In this document: positions 16,745-25,882 of the stretch, in pieces | How positions within the stretch are numbered: the stretch's first letter is position 1 | Layout of the letters: each line of letters begins with the position of its first letter | Assembly (NCBI GenBank): GCA_002281295.1 | Contig: NCFS01000013.1 | Coordinates: forward strand, 1 to 32,873 | From: Halothiobacillus sp. 35-54-62 | GTDB lineage: Bacteria > Pseudomonadota > Gammaproteobacteria > Halothiobacillales > Halothiobacillaceae | DNA: 32,873 nt | Direction: 5' to 3' | Position numbers and translations under genes: made by a program | Notes under the pieces: model-generated | Database searches by the model: none | What the model saw: the letters and a program-made list of their open reading frames with translations, nothing else | What the model was told of the DNA's origin: nothing

Positions 16745-18142
16745 TTACCGCCCTCGGGGTGGTTTGCGCCCCGGGTTGGCGGTGTGCCCCGTGCCTTGAC
16801 GTGTGGTTCGCGTCGGTTTGCTGGTGCGTGCTGGCGGCTTGGCAGCGGGTTTAAATGGGCTGGCATGGGGTGGGCGGGTTGCGCGGGGTTCGGTTGCCGC
16901 GCGCCGTGTTTCTCGCGTGGTTTCATTGGCGGCATTGCGTGCCGTTGAGCGCGATAAGGTGCCCGTTCGCGGGGCGCCGGGCAAAGAGAAATCGGTGCTT
17001 GCGGTTTGTGGGCTTGCGGTTTTTGGGCGGCGGGTATCCGGCCGCTCGGCACCCACTCGGCCGAACGCCGATGTGGGGCGGTTGGGCGCTGCGCGCGGGG
17101 CACGCGTGGCGGGATTGCTCTGCTCGGTTCTCGGCGCAGCCCCCATGCTTTGCCCCCAAGCGCCACGGGTATTCGATGGCGATTCTGCCCGTGCAAAGCT
17201 GCGGTTTTGGGGACGAATTGTTTGGGTTTTGGCCGAGGGGTCGTCAAACCGTCCACTCGTTGCCGGTGCATCGGGGTCTAGGGCAGGGGCTTGATAGAAC
17301 GATTCATTATCGCGTTTTTGCAGCCGGCCTTCTTGGGCGCGGGCGCGATAGGGTTTGAGGGCACGGCGTTTGGTGTCGTCATCCACCACTTTGCGGCGGC
17401 TTTCGGGTTTAAGCCCCACAAGGCGCACCAGGGCATCTTCCATCTCGGGGGGTAAATCTTGTGCCCGGCCAGGTTTTAAACGCGGGGGCAGGGCAACCCC
17501 GCCGTAGCTGATGCGAATGAGGCGCGAAACCACGCCGCCGACGGCTTCAACCATGCGGCGCACTTCGCGGTTGCGGCCTTCGCGCAGGGTGACGTGATAC
17601 CAGCGATTGGCACCCGTGCCGCCGGCTTCAGTGAAATGATCAAATTTGGCCGGACCATCATCAAGCTGCACTTCGGTGGTGAGCTGTTTGATTTGCGCCT
17701 CGGTTAGCCCGCCCAAAACGCGCACGGCATAGGTGCGTTCAATTTGATTGCTGGGGTGCATGAGGCGATTGGCAAGCTCGCCATCGTTGGTAACGAGGAG
17801 CAAGCCTGAAGTATTAAAATCGAGTCGGCCGACGCTAATCCAGCGGCCTTGGCGAATGGAGGGCAGGGCGCCAAACACGGTGGGGCGGCCTTCGGGGTCG
17901 GAGGTGGAGTTAATTTCGCCTTCCGGCTTGTGGTAAATCAGCACGCGGCGCACGGGCGCTACATCAGATACGGGGATTTTTTGCCCGCGCACTTCGATTA
18001 AGTCGCCTGAGCTTGCTACATCGCCGAGTTGGGCGATTTTGCCATTCAACATGACCTCACCGGCGCTAATCCAGCCCTCGATCATGCGGCGCGAGCCGAC
18101 GCCTTGGGTGGCTAATATTTTTTGCAGGCGTTGTTTATTCAC
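16745..18142 (-). CDS. rluB: 23S rRNA pseudouridine synthase, RluB type
   Basis: A 465-residue protein. An S4 RNA-binding domain (about 1-58, RLQKILATQGVGSRRM) is followed by an RsuA-type catalytic domain with the active Asp108 in GRLDFNTSGLLLVTNDG and the GRNREVRRMVEAVG motif. RluB modifies helix 89 of 23S rRNA. From about residue 265 a 200-residue tail rich in Arg, Pro, Ala, Thr and Ser follows (ending PGRKPPRGR), longer than the E. coli tail. I chose GTG 18142 because it is where family similarity begins and a GAGAGAA element lies before it; the open frame reaches 18253 only through non-family residues. The tail creates long spurious frames on both strands. Confidence 0.92.
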   Translation of the reverse strand: MNKQRLQKILATQGVGSRRMIEGWISAGEVMLNGKIAQLGDVASSGDLIEVRGQKIPVSDVAPVRRVLIYHKPEGEINSTSDPEGRPTVFGALPSIRQGRWISVGRLDFNTSGLLLVTNDGELANRLMHPSNQIERTYAVRVLGGLTEAQIKQLTTEVQLDDGPAKFDHFTEAGGTGANRWYHVTLREGRNREVRRMVEAVGGVVSRLIRISYGGVALPPRLKPGRAQDLPPEMEDALVRLVGLKPESRRKVVDDDTKRRALKPYRARAQEGRLQKRDNESFYQAPALDPDAPATSGRFDDPSAKTQTIRPQNRSFARAESPSNTRGAWGQSMGAAPRTEQSNPATRAPRAAPNRPTSAFGRVGAERPDTRRPKTASPQTASTDFSLPGAPRTGTLSRSTARNAANETTRETRRAATEPRATRPPHASPFKPAAKPPARTSKPTRTTRQGTGHTANPGRKPPRGR

Positions 18143-18336
18143 GCAGGGATTCTCTCGATAAAGGGGTTTTGCCGCACAGATGCGACATTTGATTTGGTGG
18201 GAATGATAAGCTCCTTGCACCTCATCACCAAGAGATACACCAAAACCCATCATGATACGGTTCCTATCGATGCCTATTTTGACGCTTTTAGCTTATGCCC
18301 GCCGGTAGTCATTCCTTGCCGTTGGCGGGCGATTTA

Positions 18337-19464
18337 ATGCCGCCCAGTATTCGATGGGACGCATCGGCGGATTCTAGTGTGCCGGGGGGGGCTACCTTGG
18401 TGCTGATGGGCGCTTGGACCGTACATCAATTGCAACAGGTGCCGAATGTGGCCTTCGTGGCTTCAAAAGCAAAGCCGAAAACCCTCTTTCTTAAGAGTGA
18501 GATGACCGCGTTTGATAGTTCAGCGGCGCTGGTGCTGGCGCGCTGGTTGACGCGCTGGCGTGCGGCGGGGATCGCGGTGGATGTGTCTGCGCTTTCTTTG
18601 CGGGAGCGCGATTTATTGGCCCTGCTGGATGCGCGGCTGGGGGATGATACGCCCGTGCCGGTTCGTGCGTTATCGCCGCTGGCGCGTTTGGGTAAAGCCG
18701 TGGTGGGTCAATGGGTTGAAGCCCTGCATTTTTTGGCCTTTTTGGGTGAACTTGTGTGGCGGGGCGGGCCTTTATTGTTATTTTTCTGGCGGATTCGCTG
18801 GCGCGCTGTCATTGCTGAAATTGAGGCGGCGGGGGTGCGGGCGCTGGGTATTGTGGGCTTGCTCTCGTTCATGATTGGCATGGTGATGGCCTATCAAGGC
18901 GGTGCCACCTTGGCGAGTTATGGCGCGAATGTCTTAATTGTGAATTTGGTGGGCATTATCACCCTGCGAGAATTGGGGCCGTTGCTGGCGGCCATTATTG
19001 TGGCGGGGCGCACGGGTTCGTCTTATACCGCGCAGCTTGGCACCATGCGCATCACCGAAGAAATTGATGCTTTGCGCGCACTCGGTTTGCCGCCGTTTGA
19101 GTTGCTGGTGTTGCCCAAAGTGATTGCTTTGGTGATCGCCTTGCCCTTGCTCTCGATGTTTGCCGATGTGATGGGGCTGCTGGGGGGCGCGGTGGTGGCC
19201 AATTATGGCTATGGTGTGTCGTTCTCGGTTTATTTTGAGCGCATTCCGCAAGTGGTTAATTTAACCACGCTTTGGCTGGGCTTAATTAAAACGCCGGTGT
19301 TTGCCATTGTGATCGCCTTAATCGGCTGTATGCAGGGTTTGCGGGTGCGCGGCAGTGCGGCAGAAGTAGGCCATGCCACCACAATTAGCGTGGTGCAGGC
19401 GATTTTTATGGTGATTGTGATTGATGCGGTATTTTCCGTGCTCTACAACCTGATGGGGTATTGA
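18337..19464 (+). CDS. mlaE: MlaE-family ABC permease with N-terminal STAS-like domain
   Basis: A permease of the MCE/Mla lipid transporter. Residues about 1-105 form a STAS-like domain (VLMGAWTVHQL, then TAFDSSAALVLARWL). The remainder is the MlaE permease, with GLLSFMIGMVMAYQGGATLASYG, a GIITLRELGPLLAAIIVAGRTG segment and the TEEIDALRALGL coupling helix. In E. coli the STAS part is the separate MlaB protein; here it is fused, and no mlaB gene follows. ATG 18337 gives a protein of 375 residues; ATG 18295 would add 14 unlikely residues. The last codon overlaps a TTG in front of mlaF. Function: phospholipid traffic across the periplasm. Confidence 0.92.
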   Translation: MPPSIRWDASADSSVPGGATLVLMGAWTVHQLQQVPNVAFVASKAKPKTLFLKSEMTAFDSSAALVLARWLTRWRAAGIAVDVSALSLRERDLLALLDARLGDDTPVPVRALSPLARLGKAVVGQWVEALHFLAFLGELVWRGGPLLLFFWRIRWRAVIAEIEAAGVRALGIVGLLSFMIGMVMAYQGGATLASYGANVLIVNLVGIITLRELGPLLAAIIVAGRTGSSYTAQLGTMRITEEIDALRALGLPPFELLVLPKVIALVIALPLLSMFADVMGLLGGAVVANYGYGVSFSVYFERIPQVVNLTTLWLGLIKTPVFAIVIALIGCMQGLRVRGSAAEVGHATTISVVQAIFMVIVIDAVFSVLYNLMGY

Positions 19465-19466
19465 GA

Positions 19467-20330
19467 ATGGCGATCAACGATACGCCCCCCGATACACAGG
19501 CCGCCCCCGATTGGGTGATTGAAGCCTCGGGGCTGGTGAATCAATTTGGCAGTAACCGCGTGCACGATGGGCTCGATTTTAAATTAGCGCGTGGGCGGGT
19601 GTGTGCGCTGGTGGGCGGCTCGGGCACGGGTAAAACCGTTTTGCTGCACACACTGATTATGCTGCGGCAAGCCAATGCCGGTTCGTTAAAACTCTTTGGC
19701 GTGGAAACAGCCACGGCCAGCGATCAAACGCGCCAATCGCTGCGAGAGCGCATTGGGGTGTTATTTCAAGGCGGCGCTTTGTTTACCTCGCTTACGGTGC
19801 TGGAAAATGTGTTGTTGCCCATTAAAGAGCATGGTCAGTTTGATCCGCACTGGTTAAATGACCTCGGTATGAGCAAAATTTTACTGGCAGGTTTGCCCGC
19901 CGATAGCGCCCATAAATTACCGATGGAACTCTCGGGGGGCATGGTCAAACGCGCCGCATTGGCGCGGGCGCTGGCGTTGGATCCGGCATTATTGGTGCTC
20001 GATGAACCCACCTCGGGTTTAGATCCGATTGGCGCCGCCGCCTTTGATGAGTTAATCCGCACCTTAAGCGACACCATGGGGTTAACGGTGCTGCAAGCCA
20101 CCCATGATTTAGATTCTATTTGGCGGGGCGTTGATGAGGTGGCCTTTTTGGGGCGCAAAAAAATGCTGGCTGTGGGCACGGCCATAGAACTGGCGCAGCG
20201 AGAAGAACCCGAGCTGCAAGCCTACTTTCGGGGTGCCCGTTCACAGGCTTTTTGGCTGGCGGCTAAGGCCGACCCGATACCTGTTCATTCGCGCGATGGT
20301 TCGTTGGAATCGCAATTGAGGATATCTTAA
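19467..20330 (+). CDS. mlaF: MlaF-family ABC transporter ATPase
   Basis: A 287-residue ABC ATPase. Walker A GGSGTGKT is at about 50-57. The Q-loop is in VLFQGGALF. The signature is MELSGGMVKRAALARALAL, where the family uses GGM and not the common GGQ. Walker B is LLVLDEPTSGLDP, and the switch His is in ATHDLDS. I chose ATG 19467, two bases after the mlaE stop codon; a TTG at 19461 overlapping that stop is possible. Its stop shares a base with the mlaD start (TAATG). It powers lipid transfer with MlaE and MlaD. Confidence 0.94.
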   Translation: MAINDTPPDTQAAPDWVIEASGLVNQFGSNRVHDGLDFKLARGRVCALVGGSGTGKTVLLHTLIMLRQANAGSLKLFGVETATASDQTRQSLRERIGVLFQGGALFTSLTVLENVLLPIKEHGQFDPHWLNDLGMSKILLAGLPADSAHKLPMELSGGMVKRAALARALALDPALLVLDEPTSGLDPIGAAAFDELIRTLSDTMGLTVLQATHDLDSIWRGVDEVAFLGRKKMLAVGTAIELAQREEPELQAYFRGARSQAFWLAAKADPIPVHSRDGSLESQLRIS

Positions 20331-21325
20331 TGGATTCAAAAATTAACTACACTGCCGTCGGGCTGTTTGTGCTGCTTTTGGGGCTGGTGCTCAGTGCCAC
20401 AGCCTATTGGCTCGCCACGGGCGGTAAAAATGAGCAATTTACGCCGTATGTGATTTATGTCACCGATAACGCCTCGGGGCTCACGGAAAATAGCCATGTG
20501 TTATATCGCGGTGTGGATGTAGGGCAGGTCAAAAGCATTCGCATTGATGCGAAAAACCCCGATCAAATTCGCGTGCTAGTCGATTTGGATTCAAATGTGC
20601 CGATTCGCACCGATACCGTGGCTAAATTGCAGCTGCTGGGTGTAACAGGCTTAAGCGTGCTGAACCTGACGGGGGGCAAATCATCGGTTGCTTTAACGAA
20701 CCGTAACGCCGAAGGCTTGCTCGTTATTCCTTATGAAGCCTCGATTTTCTCCAAGCTTGAAGGCGGGGTGAATGAAACGATGGCCAAAATTACACGGGTC
20801 GGCGATCAGCTTGATGCCTTGATGAGCACGGAGAATATCGCGGCGCTCACCCGTACCATTAAACATATTGACGAAATCACCGCCACCGTTGCCGAGCATA
20901 AGGATGATCTTGCCGCCATGCTGGTTGCCGGCCGGCAAACCTTGGAGGGCACGGCCAAGGTAAGCCAATCGTCGGTCGCGTTGATTGATCAGGGCGCCTT
21001 ATTGCTTAAAAAATTCAGTCAATCAATCAATGGCTTGCAGGGCGTTATTGTGGCGACTAATGCGGCCGTGACCCAAGTGAGCGCGGCCAGCGCGAGCACG
21101 ATTGAACTCACCCAAACGGGCACAAAAACCCTGAATGCGTTTAATTACCGAACCTTGCCACAGGTCGGCGGGTTGATTGATCAGTTGCAGCAAGCCAGTA
21201 CCGCGCTGACTCAACTCGTGACTCAATTAAATCAAAACCCGAGCCAAATTTTATATGGTGCCGTGCCGGTGCCCGCAGGTCCCGGTGAGTCGGGCGCAGA
21301 TAAGGCTGCCAAAGCCTCGCCCTAA
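20330..21325 (+). CDS. mlaD: MlaD-family MCE substrate-binding protein
   Basis: A 331-residue inner-membrane-anchored periplasmic protein. One N-terminal transmembrane segment (about 9-30, GLFVLLLGLVLSATAYWLA) is followed by an MCE domain (about 37-120, VYVTDNASGLTENSHVLYRGVDVGQVKSI through GVTGLSVLNLTGG). A long helical region follows and then a low-complexity end (VPAGPGESGADKAAK). It is longer than E. coli MlaD (about 180 residues) and resembles the longer MCE proteins found with auxiliary lipoproteins. MCE proteins form hexameric rings that carry phospholipids. It overlaps mlaF by one base. Confidence 0.92.
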   Translation: MDSKINYTAVGLFVLLLGLVLSATAYWLATGGKNEQFTPYVIYVTDNASGLTENSHVLYRGVDVGQVKSIRIDAKNPDQIRVLVDLDSNVPIRTDTVAKLQLLGVTGLSVLNLTGGKSSVALTNRNAEGLLVIPYEASIFSKLEGGVNETMAKITRVGDQLDALMSTENIAALTRTIKHIDEITATVAEHKDDLAAMLVAGRQTLEGTAKVSQSSVALIDQGALLLKKFSQSINGLQGVIVATNAAVTQVSAASASTIELTQTGTKTLNAFNYRTLPQVGGLIDQLQQASTALTQLVTQLNQNPSQILYGAVPVPAGPGESGADKAAKASP

Positions 21326-21394
21326 GGGGCTTGGTATGCGAACTGAGCCCTCCTGTTTTAAATTTATTGCGTTCGATAGACAAAGGAACACCCT

Positions 21395-22060
21395 GTGAGC
21401 AAGTTAACACCCCCTTATCTCAATATTTGCCTTGGTTTAAGCCTAAGTTTGGTTGGTATTTTGCTGGCGGGCTGTAGCCTGCCGATTAAACCCCAGCAAG
21501 CGCAAACCACTTATCGCCTAAACGCCCCTGCGCCGTTAACCCAAGCCATAACGGCAACCCAAGGCAATACGCCGCAAGCAACGTACCTAATTGCCTTGCG
21601 CCCCATTGAGGCAGCGCAAGGGGTTGAAACCTCGGCCATGATGTACAGCACGCAACCCCAATTGCTGTTGCCGTATCGGGATAGCCGGTGGCTGGCCGCA
21701 CCGGCCGCCTTGCTAACCGATGCAGCGGAGCAAACCCTAGCGCGTCAACCTTGGGTTGCCGGCGTGGTGGAAAACTCCGCTCGGGCGCCCGTGGCGGTGA
21801 GCATCAGCTGTGATTTAACGCGCCTTGAGCATGATATTTCAGATGATAAAGGCCATACCCACTTGGTCATGAGTTGCCTATGGCTTGACCCCGCCACCCG
21901 CAGCGTGCTGGCGCATTGGCGCTTTGATCAAACTCAAGCAATGCCAGAAAACAACGCGGCGCAATTTGCAGTTGCAAGCCAAATTTTGGTTAACGATGCC
22001 TTAACACAACTGGTTGAAAAAACTAAGGCCATTGTGGCAAGTGCGCGCTTGGCGCCCTAA
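21395..22060 (+). CDS. ABC-type transport auxiliary lipoprotein (PqiC-like)
   Basis: A 221-residue lipoprotein. The signal peptide ends in the lipobox LLAGC, with Cys27 as the lipidated residue. The mature protein has TYRLNAPAPL, then IALRPIEAAQGVETSAMMYSTQPQLLLPYRDSRWLAAPAALL, the pattern of the auxiliary lipoprotein family found beside MCE operons. The start is GTG 21395, supported by AAAGGAA seven bases upstream. It is the last gene of the mla operon, 69 bases after mlaD. It presumably sits at the outer membrane and helps pass lipid from or to the MCE ring; that is inference from PqiC and related systems. Confidence 0.88.
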   Translation: MSKLTPPYLNICLGLSLSLVGILLAGCSLPIKPQQAQTTYRLNAPAPLTQAITATQGNTPQATYLIALRPIEAAQGVETSAMMYSTQPQLLLPYRDSRWLAAPAALLTDAAEQTLARQPWVAGVVENSARAPVAVSISCDLTRLEHDISDDKGHTHLVMSCLWLDPATRSVLAHWRFDQTQAMPENNAAQFAVASQILVNDALTQLVEKTKAIVASARLAP

Positions 22061-22089
22061 TTTTTGCGCCATAATCAGGGCAAAGCGGC

Positions 22090-22105
22090 CCCCGCCTAAG
22101 CGGGG
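22090..22105 (+). terminator. Weak hairpin after the mla operon
   Basis: A 6-bp GC stem (CCCCGC at 22090-22095 with GCGGGG at 22100-22105) and a 4-nt loop lie 29 bases after the lipoprotein stop. Only TTT follows, so termination may be incomplete and some transcription could reach the copper ATPase. Confidence 0.45.
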
Positions 22106-22145
22106 TTTGATTAAAACAAGCGCGCCGGTGCCAACTTAAAAGCAA

Positions 22146-22171
22146 ACCCTTAACCACAACCCTTAACCACA
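22146..22171 (+). repeat. Two perfect tandem copies of a 13-bp unit before the copper ATPase
   Basis: The unit ACCCTTAACCACA occurs at 22146-22158 and again, without mismatch, at 22159-22171. It ends 15 bases before the ATPase start codon, overlapping the region of the mRNA leader. It could be a slippage duplication or a pair of regulator sites. The repeat is seen; the role is not known. Confidence 0.6.
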
Positions 22172-22186
22172 CCCTCGGGGGAATGG

Positions 22187-24655
22187 ATGACTCAGCCAAC
22201 GCCATTAAGCAGCCTGACCATTGGGGTTGAAGGCATGACCTGCGCCTCGTGCAGTGCCCGGGTGGAGCGTGCCTTGGCGCGTCAGGCCGGGGTGGTTTCT
22301 GCGGCGGTGAATCTGGCCACCGAGCAAGCTCAAGTGGTGTTTGATGCGCAGCATGTGAATGCCGAAGCGCTTTTAACCGTGATGGGTGATATTGGCTACG
22401 CGCCTGTGATTGCTGATACCGATTTTGCGATTGAAGGCATGACCTGCGCGGCCTGCGTGGGGCGGGTAGAGCGGGCATTGCGTCGGGTGCCGGGTGTGTT
22501 GTCCGCCGAGGTGAATTTAGCCACCGAGCAAGCGCACATTCGTTATAGCCCCGCGATGGTTGATCTGGATGCTTTGCTGGCGGCCGTGCGGGATGCGGGT
22601 TACGGTGCCCAAACGATGGCTGCGGCGCCCCCGGTTGCTGATCGGCGCCAAGAGCAACGCAATGCCTTGCGGCGCGATGTGCTGGTCTCAGCCTTTTTTG
22701 CCTTTATTATCCTGCTGTTATCGATGGGCGGCATGCTCATGCCGGCGTTTAATGCTCTGCTGGCCGCATTCAGCCCGTTTCCCCATTTTTGGGATTGGCT
22801 GCAACTGGCGTTGGCCTCTGCGGTGCTGTTTGGCTCTGGGCGGCGTTTTTTTAAAACCGGCTGGGTGGCGTACCGACATTTATCACCCGATATGAACTCC
22901 TTGGTTGCCACCGGCACGGGGGCGGCGTTTATTTATAGCGCGCTGGTGCTGATGTTCCCCACGGGGTTTTCGCCCGAGGCGCGGCATGTGTATTTCGATT
23001 CGGTCGGGGTGGTTATTTTTGCCGTATTAATGGGCAAATACCTTGAGGCGATTGCCAAGGGTCGCGCCTCCACCGCCATTGAGCAACTCATTAATTTACA
23101 AATCAAAACCGCGCGTGTTCTGGATGATTTAGGGGCAGAGCACGATATTCCCCTAGGGCAGTTACGCCTCGGGGCGCACTTTGTGGCTCGTCCCGGCGAG
23201 CGCGTGGCAACCGATGGTCGGGTCGTTGCCGGCCGCGCGCATGTGGATCAATCTATGCTTACCGGCGAGCCTATGCCCGTAGCGAAAGCCGCAGGGGATG
23301 ACGTGGTGGGCGGCACCATCAATCTCGACGGGCGATTGGTGATTGAAGCCACGGCGGTGGGGCGCGATACCGTATTGGCGCAAATTATTCAGCTCGTAGA
23401 GCGCGCGCAAACCGGCAAACTGCCGATTCAAGGCTTAGCCGATCGGGTGGTGCGGGTGTTTACCCCGATTGTCCTTGTTATCGCGCTGCTAACGTTTGTG
23501 GTGTGGTTTGGGTTAACCGGCAATAGCAGCGTGGCTTTGGTGGCCATGGTGGCCGTGCTGGTGGTAGCTTGCCCCTGCGCTATGGGCTTGGCAACGCCGG
23601 CCGCCATTATGGTCGGCACGGGGCGCGCCGCTGAGTTGGGCGTGCTGTTTCGCAAGGGTGAAGCGCTGGAAACCCTCTCACATATTGATACCGTATTGTT
23701 CGATAAAACCGGCACCTTAACGCAAGGCCAGCCCGTGGTGGCGCAATGGGGTGGCCCTGCACCGGAGCTTGCCTTGCGGTTGGCCGCTGCGCTTGAGTCG
23801 AACTCAGAGCATCCGCTGGCGCGCGCCATTGTGGCCGCCGCCCAGCTGCGAGATGAGCCCGTGTTGCCTTGTACACAATTTCAGGCACATATTGGGCAGG
23901 GCATTACAGGCGTTGTTGCCGATCAACGCGTGTGGGTGGGCGCGGCGCATTTTCTGGCCGAGGAAGGGATTTCTGTCGATGTCGATCAGGCCGAAATGAA
24001 CCGCCTCCAAGCGATCGGGCATACCGTGGTGTGCGTGGCGGCGGATGGGCGTTTTTTAGGTTGGCTTGCCCTTGCCGATCAAATTAAACCTGAGGCACGC
24101 ATCACGGTGGATGCCCTGCGCGCGCGCGGCTTAAGGGTCGGGATGGTTACGGGCGATGCCAAAGCCACCGCGCAAACGGTTGCTTTGGCACTCGGCATTA
24201 CCGAGATTTATGCCCAAATTCGCCCACAAGATAAAGCCCGTGTGGTGCGCGAACTTCAAGCCAGCGGCCGCAAAGTGGCCTTTGTGGGCGATGGCATAAA
24301 CGATGCCCCTGCACTGGCCGAGGCCGATGTGGGCATTGCGCTGGCTTCAGGCACCGATATTGCGATGGAAGCGGCCGATGTCACCCTAACCCAAGGGCAT
24401 TTAAGTGGGGTTATCACCGCGCTTATCGTGGCAAAGCGCACGCTCGCCAATATTCGCGGCAATTTGTTTTGGGCTTTTTTTTACAATATTTTGTTAATAC
24501 CCATTGCTGCGGGGGTGGCCGCACCCCTCGGTATTCATCTTAACCCCATGGTAGCGGGGGTTGCGATGGGTTTGTCTTCGGTGTTTGTGTTGGGTAATAG
24601 TTTGCGGCTTAAATGGCTCAAACCTTTTACGGTAAACCGCTCGAACGCTAATTGA
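22187..24655 (+). CDS. copA: Copper-exporting P1B-type ATPase
   Basis: An 822-residue Cu(I) pump of the inner membrane. Two N-terminal heavy-metal-associated domains carry GMTCASC (16-22) and GMTCAAC (84-90), and their DNA is similar enough to suggest domain duplication. The transmembrane metal site CPC is at 462-464. The phosphorylated Asp is 506 in DKTGTLT. TGEPMPV (actuator), the SEHPLA nucleotide-domain motif and GDGINDAP (from 701) complete the set. The CPC site with the C-terminal segment [15 protein letters not shown] marks a Cu(I) rather than a Zn/Cd pump. ATG 22187 follows a GGGGGAA site. It exports cytoplasmic Cu(I) to the periplasm, where the oxidases on the other side of the island act. 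This is a different protein family from the multicopper oxidase also called CopA. Confidence 0.96.
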   Translation: MTQPTPLSSLTIGVEGMTCASCSARVERALARQAGVVSAAVNLATEQAQVVFDAQHVNAEALLTVMGDIGYAPVIADTDFAIEGMTCAACVGRVERALRRVPGVLSAEVNLATEQAHIRYSPAMVDLDALLAAVRDAGYGAQTMAAAPPVADRRQEQRNALRRDVLVSAFFAFIILLLSMGGMLMPAFNALLAAFSPFPHFWDWLQLALASAVLFGSGRRFFKTGWVAYRHLSPDMNSLVATGTGAAFIYSALVLMFPTGFSPEARHVYFDSVGVVIFAVLMGKYLEAIAKGRASTAIEQLINLQIKTARVLDDLGAEHDIPLGQLRLGAHFVARPGERVATDGRVVAGRAHVDQSMLTGEPMPVAKAAGDDVVGGTINLDGRLVIEATAVGRDTVLAQIIQLVERAQTGKLPIQGLADRVVRVFTPIVLVIALLTFVVWFGLTGNSSVALVAMVAVLVVACPCAMGLATPAAIMVGTGRAAELGVLFRKGEALETLSHIDTVLFDKTGTLTQGQPVVAQWGGPAPELALRLAAALESNSEHPLARAIVAAAQLRDEPVLPCTQFQAHIGQGITGVVADQRVWVGAAHFLAEEGISVDVDQAEMNRLQAIGHTVVCVAADGRFLGWLALADQIKPEARITVDALRARGLRVGMVTGDAKATAQTVALALGITEIYAQIRPQDKARVVRELQASGRKVAFVGDGINDAPALAEADVGIALASGTDIAMEAADVTLTQGHLSGVITALIVAKRTLANIRGNLFWAFFYNILLIPIAAGVAAPLGIHLNPMVAGVAMGLSSVFVLGNSLRLKWLKPFTVNRSNAN

Positions 24656-24741
24656 ACCTCATGCGGCATTCAATGGATTGATTTGACCTGATTTTTTGAT
24701 GCACTACCCTAGTAGCTTATTTTATAAGTAAGGTTATTGAA

Positions 24742-25137
24742 ATGAATGCCTATGTTTTTTCTGTCACCAGCACAAACGATTTTGAAACCACCGTGCCTCT
24801 CGTTATTGAGGCACTTAAAGCAGAAGGCTTTGGTGTGCTCACCACCATTGATGTGGCCGCAACACTCAAAGCTAAACTGGAACTTGATACTCCGCCCTAT
24901 TTGATTTTAGGTGCCTGCAACCCCAGTTTTTCGCACCAGGCTCTGATGGCTGACCCCGATATTGGCGCGCTGCTGCCCTGCAATGTGGTTGTGCGCGTTG
25001 AGCCGGATCACGGCGTGCGCGTGGTGTTCATGGATCCGGTGGCTGTGCTGGGATTGGTGGCTAATGAAACGGTAACAAAGCTCGGCCTTGCCTTGCGCCA
25101 AAAGCTTGAGCGTGTGGCCGAGGCGCTGCGGGGTTAG
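24742..25137 (+). CDS. DUF302 domain protein
   Basis: A 131-residue cytoplasmic protein. It has the DUF302 pattern: FETTVPLVIEALKAEGFGVLTTIDVAATLKAKL, then YLILGACNPSFSHQALMADPDIGALLPCNVVVR. The family is small, alpha/beta and of unknown function. The conserved Cys in GACNP and LLPCN suggest a possible metal or redox role. It often turns up near metal-resistance or sulfur-metabolism genes. It lies 86 bases after the copper ATPase. A short dyad (CTACCCTAGTAG, 24704-24715) and an AT-rich stretch just before the start may hold a promoter. Confidence 0.9.
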   Translation: MNAYVFSVTSTNDFETTVPLVIEALKAEGFGVLTTIDVAATLKAKLELDTPPYLILGACNPSFSHQALMADPDIGALLPCNVVVRVEPDHGVRVVFMDPVAVLGLVANETVTKLGLALRQKLERVAEALRG

Positions 25138-25176
25138 TGATTTTTTATTCGCTACAACATTTAAGAGAAATTCAGC

Positions 25177-25380
25177 ATGAGCGATATTACGTTAGCGATA
25201 ACCGGCATGACCTGCGCCCATTGTGTGCGCGCCGTCACTCAGGCACTCGCGCAAGTGCCGGGGGTAATTAAAGCCGAAGTTAGCCTTGAGCCTGGCTTGG
25301 CAGTTATCCACGGTGAGGCCGACGTGGGCGACTTGATCAACGCGGTGGCACGTGAGGGCTACCTTGCTGTGCCAAGCTGA
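25177..25380 (+). CDS. copZ: CopZ-like copper chaperone (heavy-metal-associated domain)
   Basis: A 67-residue single HMA domain with the metal loop ITGMTCAHC (Cys at about 13 and 16) and the beta-alpha-beta pattern ending in REGYLA. It is close to the N-terminal domains of the ATPase in the same cluster. Such proteins carry Cu(I) in the cytoplasm and pass it to the pump. An AAGAGAAA element lies before the ATG. It is 39 bases after the DUF302 gene and may be co-transcribed. Another soft metal such as mercury is possible, but the context supports copper. Confidence 0.93.
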   Translation: MSDITLAITGMTCAHCVRAVTQALAQVPGVIKAEVSLEPGLAVIHGEADVGDLINAVAREGYLAVPS

Positions 25381-25479
25381 GTGCGGACCTTTACGCCGCA
25401 ATGCCTTATCGGCTTAAACCCCCGTGCCGATGGTGCGCCACTTGGTTTATAGCAACGCATGGTCATTAATTGACCCAAA

Positions 25480-25538
25480 AGGCCTCATCTCTTGTCTTGA
25501 TAGGACTTTTAATAGGGGTACGATGCCCCATGAGGCTT
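25480..25538 (-). terminator. Probable terminator of the SHOCT gene, with nested hairpin
   Basis: An outer 9-bp helix (25480-25488 with 25530-25538, one G-U, core GCCTCAT/ATGAGGC) holds an inner hairpin GGGG/CCCC (25515-25518 with 25526-25529). On the minus strand it starts at the SHOCT stop codon and ends in CTTTT. The loop is long and the T run short, so strength is uncertain. Confidence 0.4.
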
Positions 25539-25801
25539 CAGGTACCTTGACGATGGTTACCCGATTTTCCCAAAACACGCCGGCGTTCGTTAAATTCCGC
25601 TTCGTCGATTTCGCCTCGGGCGTACCGTTCTTGCAGGATTTTTAGTGCTAAATTTTGCGTTGTCGAGGGCTCATTGCCCCGTTGCAATGCCCGCACGATG
25701 ACAAAAATAATCAGCACCATTAGGCCAATGGCGACCCCCATAAAAATTAGGCCAAAGCCGCTAAAGCTGCTCCCCATGCCCCACTGATCAAAAGATGTCA
25801 T
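25538..25801 (-). CDS. Small membrane protein with C-terminal SHOCT domain
   Basis: An 87-residue protein. One transmembrane segment (about 15-40, GFGLIFMGVAIGLMVLIIFVIV) is followed by a SHOCT motif near the C-terminus, ALKILQERYARGEIDEAEFNERRRVL. I chose ATG 25801 because TAGGAG lies seven bases upstream; the open frame to 25855 lacks this. SHOCT domains are short oligomerisation modules, and membrane forms like this often lie in copper and silver resistance clusters. It follows copB on the same strand with an 81-base gap. Its function is unknown. Confidence 0.88.
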   Translation of the reverse strand: MTSFDQWGMGSSFSGFGLIFMGVAIGLMVLIIFVIVRALQRGNEPSTTQNLALKILQERYARGEIDEAEFNERRRVLGKSGNHRQGT

Positions 25802-25882
25802 GAAAAAACTCCTAAGAAAAATTACTGGATTAATCAACAGAATCAGCGGCGCCAATTCTGATTTTTTTGAAAAAGCGGCGAG

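Noticed and set aside
16618..17358. Long open frames on both strands over the rluB tail (for example plus 16803-17294 and minus 16618-17271)
   Set aside because: Translations are Arg/Pro/Gly-rich composition artefacts. The rluB frame is continuous from a recognised catalytic domain and ends plausibly at 16745.
22106..22186. CueR-type operator before the copper ATPase
   Set aside because: I looked for a MerR-family dyad in a 19-20 base spacer and found none. The only -35-like element lacks a -10 at a suitable distance.
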